64,000 nucleotides of DNA from Nectonema munidae. Lineage: Eukaryota > Nematomorpha > Nectonematoida > Nectonematidae. Location of the stretch: positions 62,001 to 126,000 of the forward strand of contig JAUIRK010000813.1 of NCBI GenBank assembly GCA_030549495.1, given 5' to 3'. The stretch's first letter is position 1. Every line of letters starts with the position of its first letter. The notes below the pieces were generated by a model. The model was not told the origin of the DNA. It made no database searches and saw only the letters and a program-made list of their open reading frames with translations. Below are positions 1-10,957 of this stretch, one piece after another. The translations under genes were made by a program, and so were the position numbers.

Positions 1-868
1 TAAAAGTGGAGGGCAATTTTTGCCACAATGTGTCATTTGCATGAAAATTTTGTCTAACCCATCGATGAAACCAGGCCGTTTACAACGGCATCTTCAGACT
101 AATCATCCTAACCTTCAGAATCGGGACTCTTCATATTTCATACGACTTGGAGAAATTGCGAAAAAACAACGGTTGGATAAAACAGGAAATCATTATCAGC
201 AATCTCTTGGAGTTGTAAAAACCTGTTATGAAGTTGCACTTCTTGTTGCTCAAAACAAAAAACATCACACAACAGCTGAGGAACTGATTTTACCTACAGC
301 AAAGGCGCTAATAAAAAATGTAATTGGCGAAGTGGCATAGGAAGGCGCATCATATACTGACATAAATGATCAGGTTATCTCCTTAACCGTTTAGTGTCCA
401 ATAAGCAAAAAAATAAATTTTCTATTCCAAATCAGTTTTTATTGATTTTTAATCACTATATTGAGTATATGTGCCTATTTTCGATTTATTTGAAAACATC
501 ACGAAATGCAAGTGAATTTTTGTTTTGTGAAGGGTTAACAACAACAACAAAAGGTGATGATGTTTTTAGACTCGTAGATAATTTTTTCAAAAAAAATTGT
601 CTTCAATGGGAAAACTTAGTTGGTTGCACAACAGATGGAGCACCAGCAATGCTTGCTATAAAATCAGGTTTTCATACTCGCGTGAAATTAGTTTCGCCTT
701 TCTGTGACTTCTGTTCACTGCTTTTTGCACCGATTTGCTTTTTGAAAAAATTATCTACGAGTCTAAAAACATCATCACCTTTTGTTGTCGTTGTCAACCC
801 TTCACAAAACAAAAAATCACTTTTTTTGAATATGCTGAACACAACCCGCACAGGGATCTAATACACAC
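1..868 (+). mobile_element. hAT transposon remnant (ZBED/SCAND3-like transposase), cut by window edge
   Basis: Two coding stretches of a hAT-type transposase lie in order. Positions 20-340 encode a BED-type zinc finger: CVICMK, then GRLQRHLQTNHP, giving C-x2-C...H-x4-H. This is followed by the helical linker typical of ZBED5/FAM200-like proteins. Positions 394-861 encode the DDE core segment FLFCEGLTTTTKGDDVFRL and then VGCTTDGAPAMLAIKSGF, where the D of TDGAPAM is an expected catalytic residue. The two parts are in different frames and the region between them (TDINDQVISLTV, expected 'IPLSNDTVSRR') is eroded, so this copy is dead. The C-terminal dimerisation domain is missing: after about 720 the sequence folds back on itself. 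The element continues off the left edge, so its ends cannot be defined. Confidence 0.8.
511..822. repeat. Foldback: about 85-bp inverted repeat inside the hAT fragment
   Basis: The stretch 511-595 (core aaggtgatgatgtttttaga) recurs in reverse complement at about 740-822, with only a handful of differences over roughly 85 bp. The arms are separated by about 145 bp that encode the VGCTTDGAPAM motif. The second arm replaces what should be downstream transposase sequence, so it is a local inverted duplication and not a terminal repeat. Confidence 0.85.
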
Positions 869-2570
869 ATATACCAATACGTCATACTCAAGGTTTGATT
901 GAATTTTTAACTGGGCGCATTGAATGTCTAAGGCTTTTGATAGTATTGTAAATAAGTTTGTATATTACTTGCTTAATGTTTTAATTATTCCGTCGCAAAA
1001 ATATTTAACGCGTGGACCGCATAAAAAATTTTAAGGAACATTTTGACAAATGGTAGAAAAAGGTTGAAATCTTGAGGTGCCAATTTTTGACTTAAAATAT
1101 AAAATTATTGTTATGATGAAGGCGTTAATGCTACGATGGTGAAGGGAAACATGAAAACAGTAAAGAGCTAAAATTCTCTGCTACGCTCAAATTACTATGG
1201 GGCGAAATAAACGTTTCGGTAAAACGTAGGACATAGCTAAAATGTGGGGCATAGGATTATAAATAGTTTAAGCTTAATGAAATACTTACATTTCCATGCA
1301 AAACACAAATAGCAGCCTATTCAAATTAAATTATGCATGATAATTTTTATTTTAACCCCTTCTCCCACTCTACTTTTAAAAGGAATAATAAGTAGCTACA
1401 CTCAGCAGAAAGCGCGTCACCTAGTTGACATGCCTGATTTCACAATATTCGGTTTGATTTGAATGGCACTGGTTTACACTTTTATGAAGCCCCCCCCTCA
1501 TCATTTAGTTCCATTACCCAAGGAAAATGATTGCTTCAAACACTTTAGTGTTAATTAAGTTTCTTTTTAAAAAAAATACAGAGTATAGCCTTTTCATTGT
1601 AATTAATATTAATTTTGAAAATGGTCTGGTTGTTGTGGGCATAAATGGGTTAAGAAATGTGGATTGAAGTTCTAAAAAGGTATTTTGGAAAAATAAATGT
1701 TCAAATAGACAGTCTTTGATCGACTCCGTAGACAAAATTATTTACATCAGCAAAAGTATATAATATACGAATGATTATTCTGAGTAGAATCGTTAAAAGT
1801 GAAATGAAAATGTAAACAAAATGGTTATAAAAATTTCACGCAATAATGTAGAGTATAAAACTTGATTGAAACAAACTAACGGGAAGCTTCATCAAACACC
1901 TAGACGCATAGCATATATATAAAAAACAATTATGCGTATATAGTTTTATATATATTATATTCACACACACACACACAAACACACACAAATTACATCTTAA
2001 TAAACAATAATATGTCAGTAGTAATTATAGAAAAATAAAAAGTTACACATATACTGTGAAACAGGATAACATTTTTCCATAAAATAAATTCAAGGATTAC
2101 ATACAACACTTTTATGTAGAAGTATAATTGAATAAGCTTTGACGTGAATTCCAAGTATGCATACACTTACAACATACACATATAAAAATAGAATACACTG
2201 AAAAAAGGATGCTTGATTCTCCTCGTCATAACAATGAAGACGACAGAGTAGGAGGCATATGTATTAAATTACGAATGACGAAACGAAATAAAGTAAACGT
2301 CTAATCTTTATTTCTAATAATTTGCCAACGAATGTTTAAAAATAAATAATGGCGTAATGCTTGAATTATAATAAATCATGGAGAAAATATAAAATTTTAT
2401 TAAATTGGAATATCCTCAAAGGGGTCATAAATTGCATAAACCGACTTCAAATTATTTATACATTTTCTAATCATTCATTTGAAAAATCCTTTTAACGACT
2501 CATAGTTCTATTTGTACAAATTATTATATTTATGTCTATAGCTCCAAAGGGTTTCGGTGAAAGAGATAAA
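869..2570. other. Intergenic, no gene recognised
   Basis: No protein or RNA gene was recognised. Contents: an interspersed repeat copy near 1105-1215 (listed separately), a short C homopolymer near 1490, a (CA)n microsatellite at about 1963-1990, and A/T-rich filler. Small open frames such as the one at 1514-1735 (-) have no recognisable motif. Confidence 0.5.
1105..1215 (+). repeat. Interspersed repeat, unknown family, copy A
   Basis: The block beginning tgatgaaggcgttaatgcta and running through gagctaaaattctctg and ctcaaattactatggggcg recurs diverged at 55393-55500 (+). A 38-bp core, with the common string taatgctacgatggtgaagg, recurs at 49853-49890 (+). All three are in the same orientation. 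No terminal repeats or coding capacity were seen. It may be part of a SINE or MITE. Confidence 0.55.
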
Positions 2571-2574
2571 TTAA

Positions 2575-2704
2575 CCCATTTAAGGCCAAGCAAAGCAGAC
2601 GATATCTAAAAAAACGCAGACGATTTATATTCAAAGTCATTGAAAAAAGCAGACGAAGATGAAATTACTTATCTTCCAAAATAGGAACATTGGCCGTAAA
2701 TGGG
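2575..2704. mobile_element. piggyBac-type MITE, 130 bp, flanked by TTAA
   Basis: The element is bounded on both sides by TTAA (2571-2574 and 2705-2708), the piggyBac target site. Its ends are CCCATTTAAGGCCAA and, in inverse, CCCATTTACGGCCAA (14 of 15 match). The interior carries repeated 'gcagacga' words and no coding capacity. A nearly identical partial copy sits at 42854-42958, which points to recent mobility of this subfamily. Confidence 0.85.
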
Positions 2705-2708
2705 TTAA

Positions 2709-3410
2709 GAACTAGGCTCAAGTAAAAGCGAGAATAGGAAAACTTAGGCCTGGTATAACTCAACTATATAATATTTTTAAAAGTTAATGACATTTGTAAA
2801 AATTGAAAATATCGCACATATTTTCAGTCCAAGTGACTTAAAATTCAAAAGTGTTTTCAAGAGAGAGAGAAGGGGGTTTCCTACGCATCTGAAACCTGCT
2901 TTTTTCCCATCTTGATCTTTTTCGAAAAACATAATTATTAATAAAAAAAGAAGCGTTGAAAATTATTCTTTTTATTTTTAGAGAAAAACAGATCTCTCGA
3001 AGAACTTTCACCCTGATTTAAGCCGAGTTTATCATGAGAGCAAATCTGGGGTGGAAATATTTTGGTAGAGCAAATATAGAATAGAAATTGTTCAGTAGAA
3101 CATGTACAGAGTAAAAAGACGAAGCTTAAATCATCGAAATTTGCAGCCGTCTTATACGCCAGACATGCAATGTTAGTCTCTTCCTTTTAACGTATTATTT
3201 GTATGCAACAGTAAGACCCTTTTTTTACTTCATTCACATAAGCCTATTTTTTGCTCTATAAAAAGTTTTATAGTGTATCGAAGAGTAAAGAGAATGAAAT
3301 ATGAAGCACGTTTTTTAGAGTTTAAATTGCCCCTTTAAATCTATGTCAAGAAAGAAATGTGCATTGAAAAAAAAGCATACTACAATGGACTGAACTTGAA
3401 AAGCACATAA
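2709..3410. other. Intergenic, nothing recognised
   Basis: A/T-rich sequence with a short GA-rich stretch near 2862. I see no gene, RNA or bounded repeat before the hAT element that starts at 3418. Confidence 0.5.
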
Positions 3411-3417
3411 CTGCAAG

Positions 3418-4608
3418 CAAGGGCGTAGGAACCATGGGGATAGGAGGGGATGTATCCCCTCCACCTTGGAAAATAATGCAAATTATCCCCCCCCCCCCAG
3501 GTTTAGTGTAGGTAATTTTATATATAGTAATTAAAAACTTAATATCATATGTAATGTCAGTGAATATTTTTTACCGTATACTTGACACCTGATTCAAAGA
3601 GTCAAAGACTAACATGCACACTAATATATAACTATATCTGTTTGTGAAAGTTTAAATCATGTGATATGCTTAGATGTGTGTCTATGCTAATATATTTTTT
3701 TTCACAGATACTCTTCAAGATGTTAAAATTATAATTGACCAAATTTCTTCATGGAAATTCGATAATGAGTTTGACATCATATACGAAAATTCAGCCAAAG
3801 AAATTAGAAAATTTCAGTTAGAACCGTTAAATGTCAGACGGAAAAGAAAGAATGAAATTGATTTATTAAGTGAAGATTCGAAGGATATTAAAGACTATTA
3901 TAAGCAACAATATTTCAGCTTTTTAGATTCAATAATTTTGAAAATGAAAGAAATGTATGATACTTGCAAGCCTGATCTTTTTATATACAAAATTCTTGAG
4001 AACACTTTAAGTTCAGGAAAAATATCAAATTATGAAGTTTTATGTCAATATCCAGAAATACATTTGGAAACTTTAAAAATAGAGCTTGCAATGTTTAAAC
4101 GAAAGACAAACTCAAATAATCTTGAAGAGGCAAGAAAAAATTATCTAAACATGAATGAAGAAGTTCGTATGCTCTTTCCTCAAGTTTTTATGTTGATCAA
4201 ACTTTTGCTCGTATGCCCTGTTTCTTCGAGCCAATGTGAACGCAGCTTTAGTGCTCTCAGGAGATTAAAAACGTGGCTTAGAAACACTATGAGTCAAGCA
4301 AGACTTAACTCTGTTGCTGTTTGTAACAGACACCAAGGGCTTCTTGATGAAGTATCTATTGAATTACTTGCTGAGCAGTTTGCTAAATCAAATGAAAAAA
4401 GGCGTGATACTTTTGGTTTTTAGTATATTTTTGTCTATTTGTGCAACTGTTTTTTTTATTATATAAAATGTTGTTTTTCTTTTTTTTTTTTTTAAAATAT
4501 AAAAATTTTTAAATTTAAAAACTCTATTTTTTAAAAAAAAATTTTTTTTAAAAAATTAAATATTATTTTATTATCCCCCCCAGTTTTTTAGCTTTCCCCC
4601 GCCACCGC
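3418..4608 (+). mobile_element. Internally deleted hAT element with 7-bp target duplication
   Basis: The direct repeat CTGCAAG (3411-3417 and 4609-4615) brackets a 1.2-kb element. Its left end reads AAGGGCGTAGGAACC and its right end, in reverse complement, GCGGTGGCGGGGG: an imperfect hAT terminal repeat of the 'caGGGGCGTAG' type. Poly-C tracts (about 3486-3499 and 4576-4600) lie just inside both ends. Only the C-terminal third of a transposase is inside, so the element has lost its centre and N-terminus. Confidence 0.8.
3674..4423 (+). pseudogene. hAT transposase C-terminal fragment (ZMYM1/THAP-type, dimerisation domain)
   Basis: This is an open frame of up to 249 codons, interpretable from about residue 12. 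It ends in the hAT family C-terminal dimerisation domain: LLLVCPVSSSQCERSFSALR, then RLKTWLRNTMSQARLN, then HQGLLDEVSIELLAEQFAKS. The order and spacing are those of ZMYM1-like/52-kDa-repressor-like hAT proteins. The frame begins at a plausible splice acceptor (ttttttttcacag, ending near 3706), so this was probably the last exon of a spliced transposase. The DDE catalytic core and any zinc finger are missing. The fragment itself has no stops, which suggests moderate age. It cannot catalyse transposition alone. Confidence 0.85.
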
Positions 4609-4615
4609 CTGCAAG

Positions 4616-6255
4616 TGTACTCCTCAATAAACGACAAAATGGTCTCATAGTTACATGAAATGTATATTGGCTCTTCTCAGATCATGGCAAAAATTTCAAA
4701 GCAACTATATCTTGAGGGAATGGGACTTTTGGGTTCTGACATTTTGGCGCTACCTCTTGGGCGCTATCGTATTTGGCGGCGTCCCTTTGGGCACAGAACT
4801 TTTTTTGCGTTGAAATTATAATTTAAAATAAATTTGTATTTTGACTATCACTACTATTTTTCTGTAAAAAAATACTAAAACCAAAATTTCATATCTCATT
4901 TAAACTTCTTCAAACAAAGGGCATTTTATATCATATGTGTATTATTGTTGTAAAATATCGTGTTGTGTATAATAATATGCTCATAATATCACTCATAATT
5001 TTCAAATTAATTAAAAATAATATTTTTAACTTAAATTTTTTGTTTATATTAATCTCTAATTCCTACTTGATTGTTTTTATAGGTGAGTGTTTAACTTATA
5101 CTCCATGGTGCTATTTAAATGTCATTTTAGTGATGAGAAAAATGGCGCTTTTGATTTATAATGTAGAATTCCGTTAATTTGCAATCGCGATGTATCTTTT
5201 GATTTCTTTGACTTTTACCCAATGATAAGATTTGACATATGTAGTGGCGTATGTTGATAGGGTTAAGTCACTTTAAAGATAATTTTGACTCATTAGAGTT
5301 AGTATACTCTAATTTCCATTTTTGTCATTTGAATAAGAGCCCATGCATTTTTGAGCGAGACGAATATTTTTTATAACGCATAACTATATAAGAACTCTAG
5401 AATTTAAAGCTTAAAAGGTTTATCCCTATTAATTAGTGTAACCAAGCCCGTCGATAAGCGAAGCTTGCCCTCATGGATTTATTTTTCCCATCTGAAACTT
5501 CTTTGAAATATATAATGTAAAATAACTCAAAACATTAATTAAAATGAATATCTTTGAGCAAAAGGTGCTATCAATTTGAATTTCGTAATAAAAGGTTTGA
5601 TTGTTTAAATTATATTTAGCAAATATGTTAATTTAAATATTTTAATAACTATAATCATTTAGGATGAACTTTTTAAGAGAGAAAACTTTCTTGCCCTCAA
5701 AAAAGAGTATCTTATATAGTTGTGTAATATGTTGCTTAAAAATTTGTGAGTTCTTGTTCTGATCTATGGTAACATTACTGCATCTCATCAACTATAGCCA
5801 AAATTTTGATTGACTATTTTGTCAAATGAACCCCAAATTATTTAAAAAAAAATTTATTTTAAATATTCAATTAAAGACTTAGCTTTAATATTTTTTTTTC
5901 TTTTAAATAATTAAAATAATATTTTATCTGAAAGAATCCAAATTTAAGCTTCATTGGATAATTAAAATTCAAAATTAAAATTAAAATATTTAAAAATTCA
6001 AGAAACTCCAAACACGTGTACCTAATTAATTTCCTAACTAAATATACTATTCAAACCCTTCGTAAGAAAATGAAAATTCGTATATTTAAAGAGAATAGTT
6101 TTGTTCAAAGTCTGAAATTTTCACTTAACAAATCATCACAGTTTTATAACAGAAAAAAATTATCAGAAAATTTCTTTCCGTCAATTTTCTAGAACAAATT
6201 CTGCTCGCGGAAATCCGCTCATAAGCAGGACGGAGCACGGAACAAGCAACTAGAC
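4616..6255. other. Intergenic, nothing recognised
   Basis: A/T-rich sequence. The most complex part, 4720-4800 (words 'ttggcgctacctcttgggcgc' style), has no recognisable coding content. The 80-codon frame at 4935-5177 is low-complexity Ile/Leu/Asn and is not supported as a gene. Confidence 0.5.
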
Positions 6256-6544
6256 CTGGAAGTCGATAACAGATATTTAGGGGTCGACAAGATAAACAAA
6301 CTTATTAAATTGTGCTATGTTTTTTTTACTTTATAATATTAATAAATCTCCTTTTTCTTTTAAAACATAGCTTTGGACATTGTATAGTATAGAATATATG
6401 AAACATTTTTGGTTTGTATTTTTTCTCTTAATTGTTGGACATTGATTAATGTTTTTACGAAACATTTCTATCTAGGGTCGGGGTCGATGTGGAGACAAAT
6501 GTTCTATGAAGGGGTCAACGAGTAAAAAAGTTTGCCGATCCCTG
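6256..6544 (-). mobile_element. Non-autonomous hAT (289 bp), deletion derivative of the 58244 element family
   Basis: Read on the minus strand this starts CAGGGATCGGCAAACTTTTT and follows the left end of the hAT at 58244 (CAGGGTTCGGCAAACTTTTT) for about 230 bp, including 'tcgacccc' and 'caatgtccaaagct' blocks. The flanking 8-mers AACTAGAC (6248-6255) and GACTAGAA (6545-6552) agree at 6 of 8 positions, as expected for an aged target duplication. It has no coding capacity. Confidence 0.75.
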
Positions 6545-6552
6545 GACTAGAA

Positions 6553-7970
6553 CAAGGTCTCTAAGTGAAATTGTGAAAAATTAGTAAAATTAAAATAAAT
6601 TTAGGACTAAGTAAAACAATAGAATCATACGGTATTCCAAAAGCTCCAAAAAGGAAGGCAGAACAATAGGACAGTAAGACAAGAATATCTGAACGAATGA
6701 ATATATGTTATGATGAATTGGATGCATAAATCGTGCAATTTAGAGTTTAATTTGAACATCCTACTATAACGTGAAACTTCTTCAAACAAAACGAAAAATA
6801 AAGCATATGCGGGAACAAGAATTCAACAGTTACGGGTAAACAAAACAAACAAATAGCTATCAAAACTTTTCAGCGTATATGGGGATGATGTTAAAAGACA
6901 CGCATTGTGAATAAAAAATGGAAATATCACATTATTGTATTTGAAAAAAGAATACCAGAAGAGGAAAATAACGGGGCAATTGTTAGAGAGGTTATAAGAG
7001 GCAGAGAGAGGGGCGCGAGGGAGATTATTAAACATTTGTCAGTATCGCATTCAAAGAGAAAATATATATCCCCTCATGCTAAATTTCCATAAAGAGAGGT
7101 TTTTGGAAGCGAGTGAAAAGAAAACAGAAATAGGCAGAAATTTTTCAAATTATAATTATAAAGTAATTTACAAGAGTAGACTATTTTTTCAGATAAAATA
7201 TTCTTAGTACAATTTGAACAAAACATCAAATATAAATTATTATTAATCTCGCGTAACGTTATCAAATTAAAACTCATTTTATCGAATTTAGAATGACCCA
7301 TCAATAGAACGAGAGAAATATCCCTGTTTTCCCAAAAAAAGAAAAATTTATACTTTAATAAAAACCAGGGTAAAAATTTACCAATTTAAATCGAAAATGT
7401 AATCCGATGTAGACAAGCTCTTTGTCATCTGATTGTAAGAACGGTTGTCTGGCTTGTCCTAAAGTGACCATATCTGCGTGGATCTTCGTGGTTCCTATCT
7501 TCCTTGCCTGTTTAATCGGTTTAATGAAGCCACAGCATATCGTATTTTGTTCCTTCCATTGCATTAAAGATTTCGGTCTTGAAAGAATGTGACATCATCT
7601 CATGGTCAGTCTTGTCCTAAGGTATTTTACACCATTGACGGTTCGTTCAAGATTTCCAAGCTAGGTTTTCTCAGTTTCTCCACTGTCCATGCAAGCATTT
7701 CAGAGCTAGTCGAAATCACGCTTAAATGTTCTGATCAGTGAAACATCTAGGTGTCGAATTAGTACGATACCTGTGAGGATAACAACGATCTGTCTTGTAG
7801 CCGGATAATTTTGTTAGATATTTGACTGACGGATTTATAAAACGAGGTACCATATCTTATGTCTTTTTGGGGGAAAATATCTCTCCTAATATGATATAAT
7901 TACTAACAAATTTTCCAACTATATAATTTATATAATATTCTAGTGGTGGTAGAACAAAGATGATAAAAAG
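6553..7970. other. Intergenic, nothing recognised
   Basis: No gene recognised. Short frames on both strands (for example 6907-7092 + and 7355-7564 -) lack motifs. The part 7400-7860 is less A/T-biased than its surroundings and may be a decayed insertion or exon, but I cannot assign it. Confidence 0.4.
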
Positions 7971-7978
7971 GTGATTAC

Positions 7979-9285
7979 TAGGGCGAATAAAGTCAATAAA
8001 GTCAATTTTTTATTTTGTTTTTTAGTTTGTTAGAAACAATTATTTATTATATATTTACTTAATTTTCGATTATTTTTAAAATTTTTTAAGGTCGATAAAG
8101 TAAATTTTTTTTCTTTTAAAAGTCAATAATTTTTTTTATGTCAATTTTTTTTACAAACATTTTTGCTCAAGTTTTTCTCCAATTATTACAAGATGGGCAA
8201 GCTGGCTGAACGCTGCTTCTTACTACTGCGATCACTTACCAAAAATAAAAGAAATTGTAAATTTTTTTGAATGCAAAAATGGAATTTTGGTGAAAGAGAA
8301 AGCATCAGCTGTTTAAAATTACATAAACATCTGCTTAACATAAAGAAAACTATATTCAGTTAGGGCAGTTTGTTGAGTCAACTTCTTTTAGCATAAAAGA
8401 TGCATCATAACTTTTTTACTCTATCAAGTTTGATCACGATGATTGTGGAATTAAAAATTATTTGAATAAAAGGTCTGAAAATAACGATATTAAAGATATA
8501 GAATTGAAAAAGCTAAACATTTCTTCCAGTACTTATGCAGAGTTACAAAATTTTCAAGCTACAACTTGTTCTGTAGAAAGATAATTTTCGATGTTAAAAA
8601 AGCTTCTAGCAAAAGATAGAAATTTTTCTTCTAATATATTTAATTATTTCCTTGTGTATTTCAATTCTTCAAAATAAAAAAGCTTAAAATAATTTTTAAG
8701 TGAATTTTTTATGAAATAAAGTAAATATTTTAAAGTATAAGGGTCAATAACTTTGAAGTTTTTAAGTTGCATTTTGTTCTTTTTATTATTTATAGAAGAA
8801 AAAGAGGCCTTAAATGATTTAAAAAGTAATAAAAATCAGGGTTGCGATAGATGAATTTTTCTACATGGAACCGGAGCCGTAAAAATTAAAATACGCCTCC
8901 ACTAAATGGCTCTGCATGATTTAACCACTCGACGTTTTTTAGAAGAAAGCTAGCGGAAATGTTAATTTCAAGTAAAACATGCATATATTCTCTAATCGTA
9001 ACTGTTTTTTGGTTATTTTTTATTAAATTTTTTAAAAATATACACTTAACTATAAGAGCGTGTTGGAACTCACACCGGAGCTAAAAAAAAACATAACTCC
9101 GGGGCCCGGAAAATTTTTTTCGTGGCTCCGAAACTCTGTTAAAGACGCTATCAGGCTTCAGTTCTCTTTTGCAAGTTATAAAAAACCTTTTTTGAAAAAG
9201 TAAATTTTTTCTGCCAAATAGTCAATTTTTTTTTACAAAAAAGTCAATATTTTTTGAGTTATTAGGTCAATTTTTGTTCGCCCTA
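7979..9285 (+). mobile_element. hAT element with perfect 8-bp target duplication GTGATTAC
   Basis: GTGATTAC occurs at 7971-7978 and 9286-9293, exactly flanking inverted ends TAGGGCGAATAAA and TAGGGCGAACAAA. Tandem 'AGTCAATTTTTT' words follow inside each end. The interior keeps scraps of a hAT transposase on the + strand. Around 8190 lies 'TRWASWLNAASYYCDHLPKI' (the conserved TRW...W...YY segment). Around 8540-8660 lies the dimerisation helix NFQATTCSVER then FSMLKKLLAKDRNF, with a stop codon after SVER. Most of the gene is deleted, so it is defunct. Confidence 0.85.
8837..9138. mobile_element. Possible MITE nested in the 7979-9285 hAT
   Basis: The segment starts CAGGGTTGCGATAG and ends, in reverse complement, CAGAGTTTCGGAGCCACG. 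Internal 'ccggagcc' and 'actccgg' words near both ends also face each other. This fits a small hAT-type MITE inserted in the older hAT, but the terminal match is imperfect and no target duplication is visible. Confidence 0.4.
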
Positions 9286-9293
9286 GTGATTAC

Positions 9294-10573
9294 AGACAAA
9301 AATAGAAGCGATATAGATATAAGAGAAATCAGAAAAAGAAGATATAATCAATTATATACTGCGCCAAGCTGGTAAAGAATTATATATAAAAAACCATGGT
9401 AAAGGATTAAATTCTACATCAACGTGCGTAAGAAATTTAATAGTATTATAGTCAAGTTGTAGCAGAATTAAGTTTTCCTGTTCTCGCTTTTAGGTGGGCA
9501 CAGTTATTAATTTTAACTTATTTTATACAAGTAATTACTGCCTACCGATAGATATATACAAGCCAGTAACCAGAAAAAAATTTTAGAGGAGCTAAATCTA
9601 AAAAGATTACGATTAGAGTACATAAATCTCTATATCCTATGTTCTTTTTATCTCCAAATTAGTCATTTGTAAAACAGACAAATCATATGTTCTAGGATTT
9701 ATCTAGATTCATAAAATAATTGTAATATATGTGAATATTTTCCAAATTTTGATAGAATTATTATTTTTAACAAAGTTAAAAATATGACTCAATTTTATGC
9801 ATTTTCTTAGCTTTTACTTTGACAGATGTATATCTTCTATCCATACCCATTATTATCCTTCTCAAATTGGGACGTTAACTTTTTCCTAATTTATAAATTT
9901 TGAATTTAGATAACTTTTCTTTTTCCTTTTCTTCATTTTTTCTCCTTTGCCACTTTTTTTAATTTTACTTTTAACGAGTTTGTAAAAAATACGGATTAAA
10001 TTAAATTTTCAAGATTTAACAGAAACTCAAACCCGCAGTATTTTTAAAGCATTGCGCGCGATCCAATAGTTGGTAGCAATAAGTTAAAACCAACAAAAAA
10101 GAGGTGACGTGTCATCTTTAAAGACGCAGTTTTCGCGGTGTTGAAAGAGAATTTTTTGAAAAACGCAAATCTAGATGAGTAGTATAGGAAATATCCATAT
10201 CAGAACTAGACGAAACTAAACATGGATTTTAACCATAGAGCACATATAGCTAAAACAATGAATAGATAAAATAACAAAAGCAGCCATACCCTAAACATAG
10301 ACGTAGCTATGTGGTAGAGCCTAGTGGTGATGCCCACTATCCCCTGATTAACATTGGTACATAAATTTATTACCCCTCTCTTCTATTTCAATTTTCTTAT
10401 TACGCATATGACCATAAATTGAAGTGATCAGAAAAACTAGCCGCAAACGGTATATCTATAAAAATTAACTACTGTTGACAAATATTTTTTTACATATTAT
10501 ATATATAATTACCATGTTTGAATGTTACTCTTAATTTTCTTCAAATTACTCTTTAGATTAGACAGAACTAAGT
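9294..10573. other. Intergenic, with a hAT-end-like scrap at about 10300-10370
   Basis: No gene recognised. At 10300-10370 the words acgtagctatgtggtagagc and tgcccactatcccctg resemble the hAT end at 50332 (cagtgacgtagctaggctgg ... gtgcccactatc). It is therefore probably an eroded terminal fragment of the same hAT family. Confidence 0.4.
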
Positions 10574-10680
10574 CCCTTTCAGGCACAATGGGACACCAGT
10601 GTCCAAAAATCGTCTGCTTAATTTATATAAAAACTCATTGAGAAAGAAAGCAGATGATAGAAAACCCATGCATCAAAGGG
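10574..10680. mobile_element. piggyBac-type MITE, second subfamily, copy 1
   Basis: The left end is CCCTTTCAGGCACAATGGGA and the right end in inverse is CCCTTTGATGCATGGG. The right flank is an intact TTAA (10681-10684); the left flank is degraded (cTAAgt). The interior words 'tcgtctgctt' and 'aaagaaagcagatga' match the copy at 10840 and echo the 2575 subfamily. It is non-coding. Confidence 0.65.
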
Positions 10681-10839
10681 TTAAAGTAGACAATTTAAAT
10701 TTCGTAGGGTTTCACCTTTTTCCCATTATAATGAATTATAGAAATATTATTCGCATTTATTATAGTAATGTTAATATAGAGAGATAACCTTAAAAATTGT
10801 CACGATAAAAATCTACATTATGAATTGTTTTCACATTAA

Positions 10840-10953
10840 CCCTTTGAGGATCAGTGGGACATCAAGAAATGAAAATCTTCTGCTTTGAATATATAAAATT
10901 CCATTGAAAAAGAAAGCAAACGAATAGTAATCAAAATTTTGGTTTTCAAAGAG
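10840..10953. mobile_element. piggyBac-type MITE, second subfamily, copy 2
   Basis: TTAA flanks both sides (10836-10839 and 10954-10957). The left end CCCTTTGAGGATCAGTGGGA strongly resembles known piggyBac termini. The right end in inverse reads CTCTTTGAAAACC. The interior 'cttctgctttgaatatataa' parallels copy 1, which lies 160 bp to the left in the same orientation. It is non-coding. Confidence 0.75.
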
Positions 10954-10957
10954 TTAA

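Noticed and set aside
8837-9138. Confident nested MITE
   Set aside because: Kept only at low confidence because no target duplication is visible.
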